DNA of 64,000 bases from Symbiodinium kawagutii (taxonomy: Eukaryota > Sar > Dinophyceae > Suessiales > Symbiodiniaceae), in NCBI GenBank assembly GCA_009767595.1, contig VSDK01026163.1, forward strand, positions 1 to 64,000, written 5' to 3'. Position 1 is the first letter of the stretch. Every line of letters starts with the position of its first letter. The notes beneath the pieces were generated by a model. That model was not told the DNA's origin, made no database searches, and saw nothing but the letters and a program-made list of their open reading frames with translations. The position numbers and the translations under genes were made by a program. Positions 62,869-64,000 of this stretch are shown in pieces.

Positions 62869-64000
62869 TTGGGCATATTCTGAACATCTGTCAACGCAAG
62901 CAACGCACATTTGCCAAACACAAATATCATCAACTATGACTCCAAACTTGGCTACCCCTTCACCCAGAAATGATCATTAAACAAAGATAGCCCTCGCTCA
63001 ACATGCTGCGCTGCTTTGCACCTGTAGGTTCTTCCTTCATCCAGTGACCTTCAACGGTGCCCACATGGGTCCACAGCGAGAAACCAGGGTCCAGAGCTGA
63101 GCATCTCACCGAGCATCAAAGCTCACCAGCCATGCGTCTGAGAGGCTGGAGTGACTCCTAAGAAACTCTGATCCAACAGAGAAACATTTTTCGTAGAGGA
63201 AAGAACTAAGGAAAGAACTAAGGATAGTCATTTGATAATCAAGATAAACTGTTGATTTCAATTTTGCCCAAGCCGTTCAGTTGTTGCTTGAGCTTTATCA
63301 TCCTTAGTAAAGCAGAAATATTGATAAGTATCTATTCTTTCCTAATGAATATCCTTGTTTAGCTTCTAAATCTATTCCTTATTTCTTCCTGTCTTCAGAA
63401 TTTGTTTCGGAAGCTCCTCAGCGTCGAGTGAGGCGTCAAGGCCTAAGGACCAGTGCAGTGCTTCGCAAGCGTCACATCCATCGACCAAGGGAAGGACCTG
63501 TGATTCGGAGCAGCGCACGTCAGCAGCAGCCAGGAAGGCCTTAGAACTTGGGAAAGGAAAGCACCAAAGAATCATAGAATATAATAGTAAATAGTGGTTT
63601 ATCTCATGAAATGACTGACACATCAAGAAATGACACCATTAGAATTCACTGACGCACAATTCTCATTGAAGTCAATCAAGTATCACTAACACATCTCATA
63701 ATTGTAAACTATTGTCGAAGACTAATTATGCATGGTGAACCACTATTTACCATCAGTGAGCGTTCTCAGCATCCTGGCTATCATCTTATTGACAATCTTA
63801 GATTCGCATGATCCTTCTTTCCATCATGGCCTGGGGTAGCCTCGGGTGTGGTCTCTCGGGTCCAGACAGTTGCTGTTGATCCAGGAAGCAGCAAACTTCT
63901 ACAGGGCTCTGCAACACACCTGCGCTGTCACTGAAAAGTGGATTGGATGTCATGGTGCCAAAGGGCCCCAGCCTGTACTACTGAAGAGTGTAACTGGGTG
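62869..64000. other. Spacer to the end of the window
   Basis: No gene, RNA or long repeat recognised. A minus-strand open stretch at 63.37-63.6 kb lacks motif support. Confidence 0.35.

Noticed and set aside
1-64000. Prokaryotic features, CRISPR arrays, rRNA operons, classical riboswitches
   Set aside because: None seen on either strand; gene structure and transposons are eukaryotic.

Overview
The window looks like nuclear DNA of a dinoflagellate, most likely a Symbiodiniaceae-type alga. The reasons are inferential: two Ty1/copia-like retrotransposon lineages of the kind that fills these genomes, a stretch matching the 3' end of the dinoflagellate spliced leader, large gene-poor spacers rich in simple repeats, and short exon-like coding islands that lie almost all on the minus strand. 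I see no prokaryotic operons, ribosome binding sites, CRISPR arrays, rRNA genes or convincing tRNA genes.

Layout. Positions 1-5,309 (minus) hold the 5' two thirds of a copia-like element (element 1). It is a single frame of 1,769 codons that leaves the window at base 1 and carries Gag with a zinc knuckle, an aspartic protease, a cytosine-C5-methyltransferase-like domain and integrase. From 5.3 to 19.6 kb most of the DNA is non-coding, with a few minus-strand coding islands (6.4, 6.7, 8.5, 9.1, 12.8 kb). Positions 19,596-25,663 form a rearrangement: two 1,385-bp direct repeats enclose a 3.3-kb minus-strand fragment (reverse transcriptase and RNase H) of a relative of element 1. Positions 25,616-35,211 (plus) hold a full-length second copia-like element (element 2) with identical 149-bp LTRs, a half-tRNA primer-binding site, a polypurine tract and all expected domains. 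Its coding sequence is split over seven overlapping frames, and it has an unusual extra region after RNase H. A 100-bp direct repeat abuts both outer ends of element 2.

From 35.3 to 64 kb there are spacers and minus-strand coding islands. The clearest are a 401-aa single-exon secreted or membrane protein (41.5-42.7 kb), a Yippee/cereblon-type zinc-fold protein (56.8-57.7 kb, probably with an upstream exon) and an F-box-like exon with a consensus GTAAGT donor (59.0-59.2 kb).

Hidden structure. A peptide pattern close to LDAxxLxPGxxYxLCxDLDG, with a companion GDSGIxVYV-type module, recurs on the minus strand at about 6.7, 8.6, 9.1, 12.8, 35.9, 38.3, 43.9, 47.4, 49.6, 51.1, 53.6, 61.1 and 62.8 kb. 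Several copies are preceded by an AG acceptor in the same codon phase. I read these as exons of one very large gene, or a family of genes, built from one repeated and so far unnamed domain and interrupted by retrotransposons. Exon boundaries are my inference. No transcript data or homology search was available.
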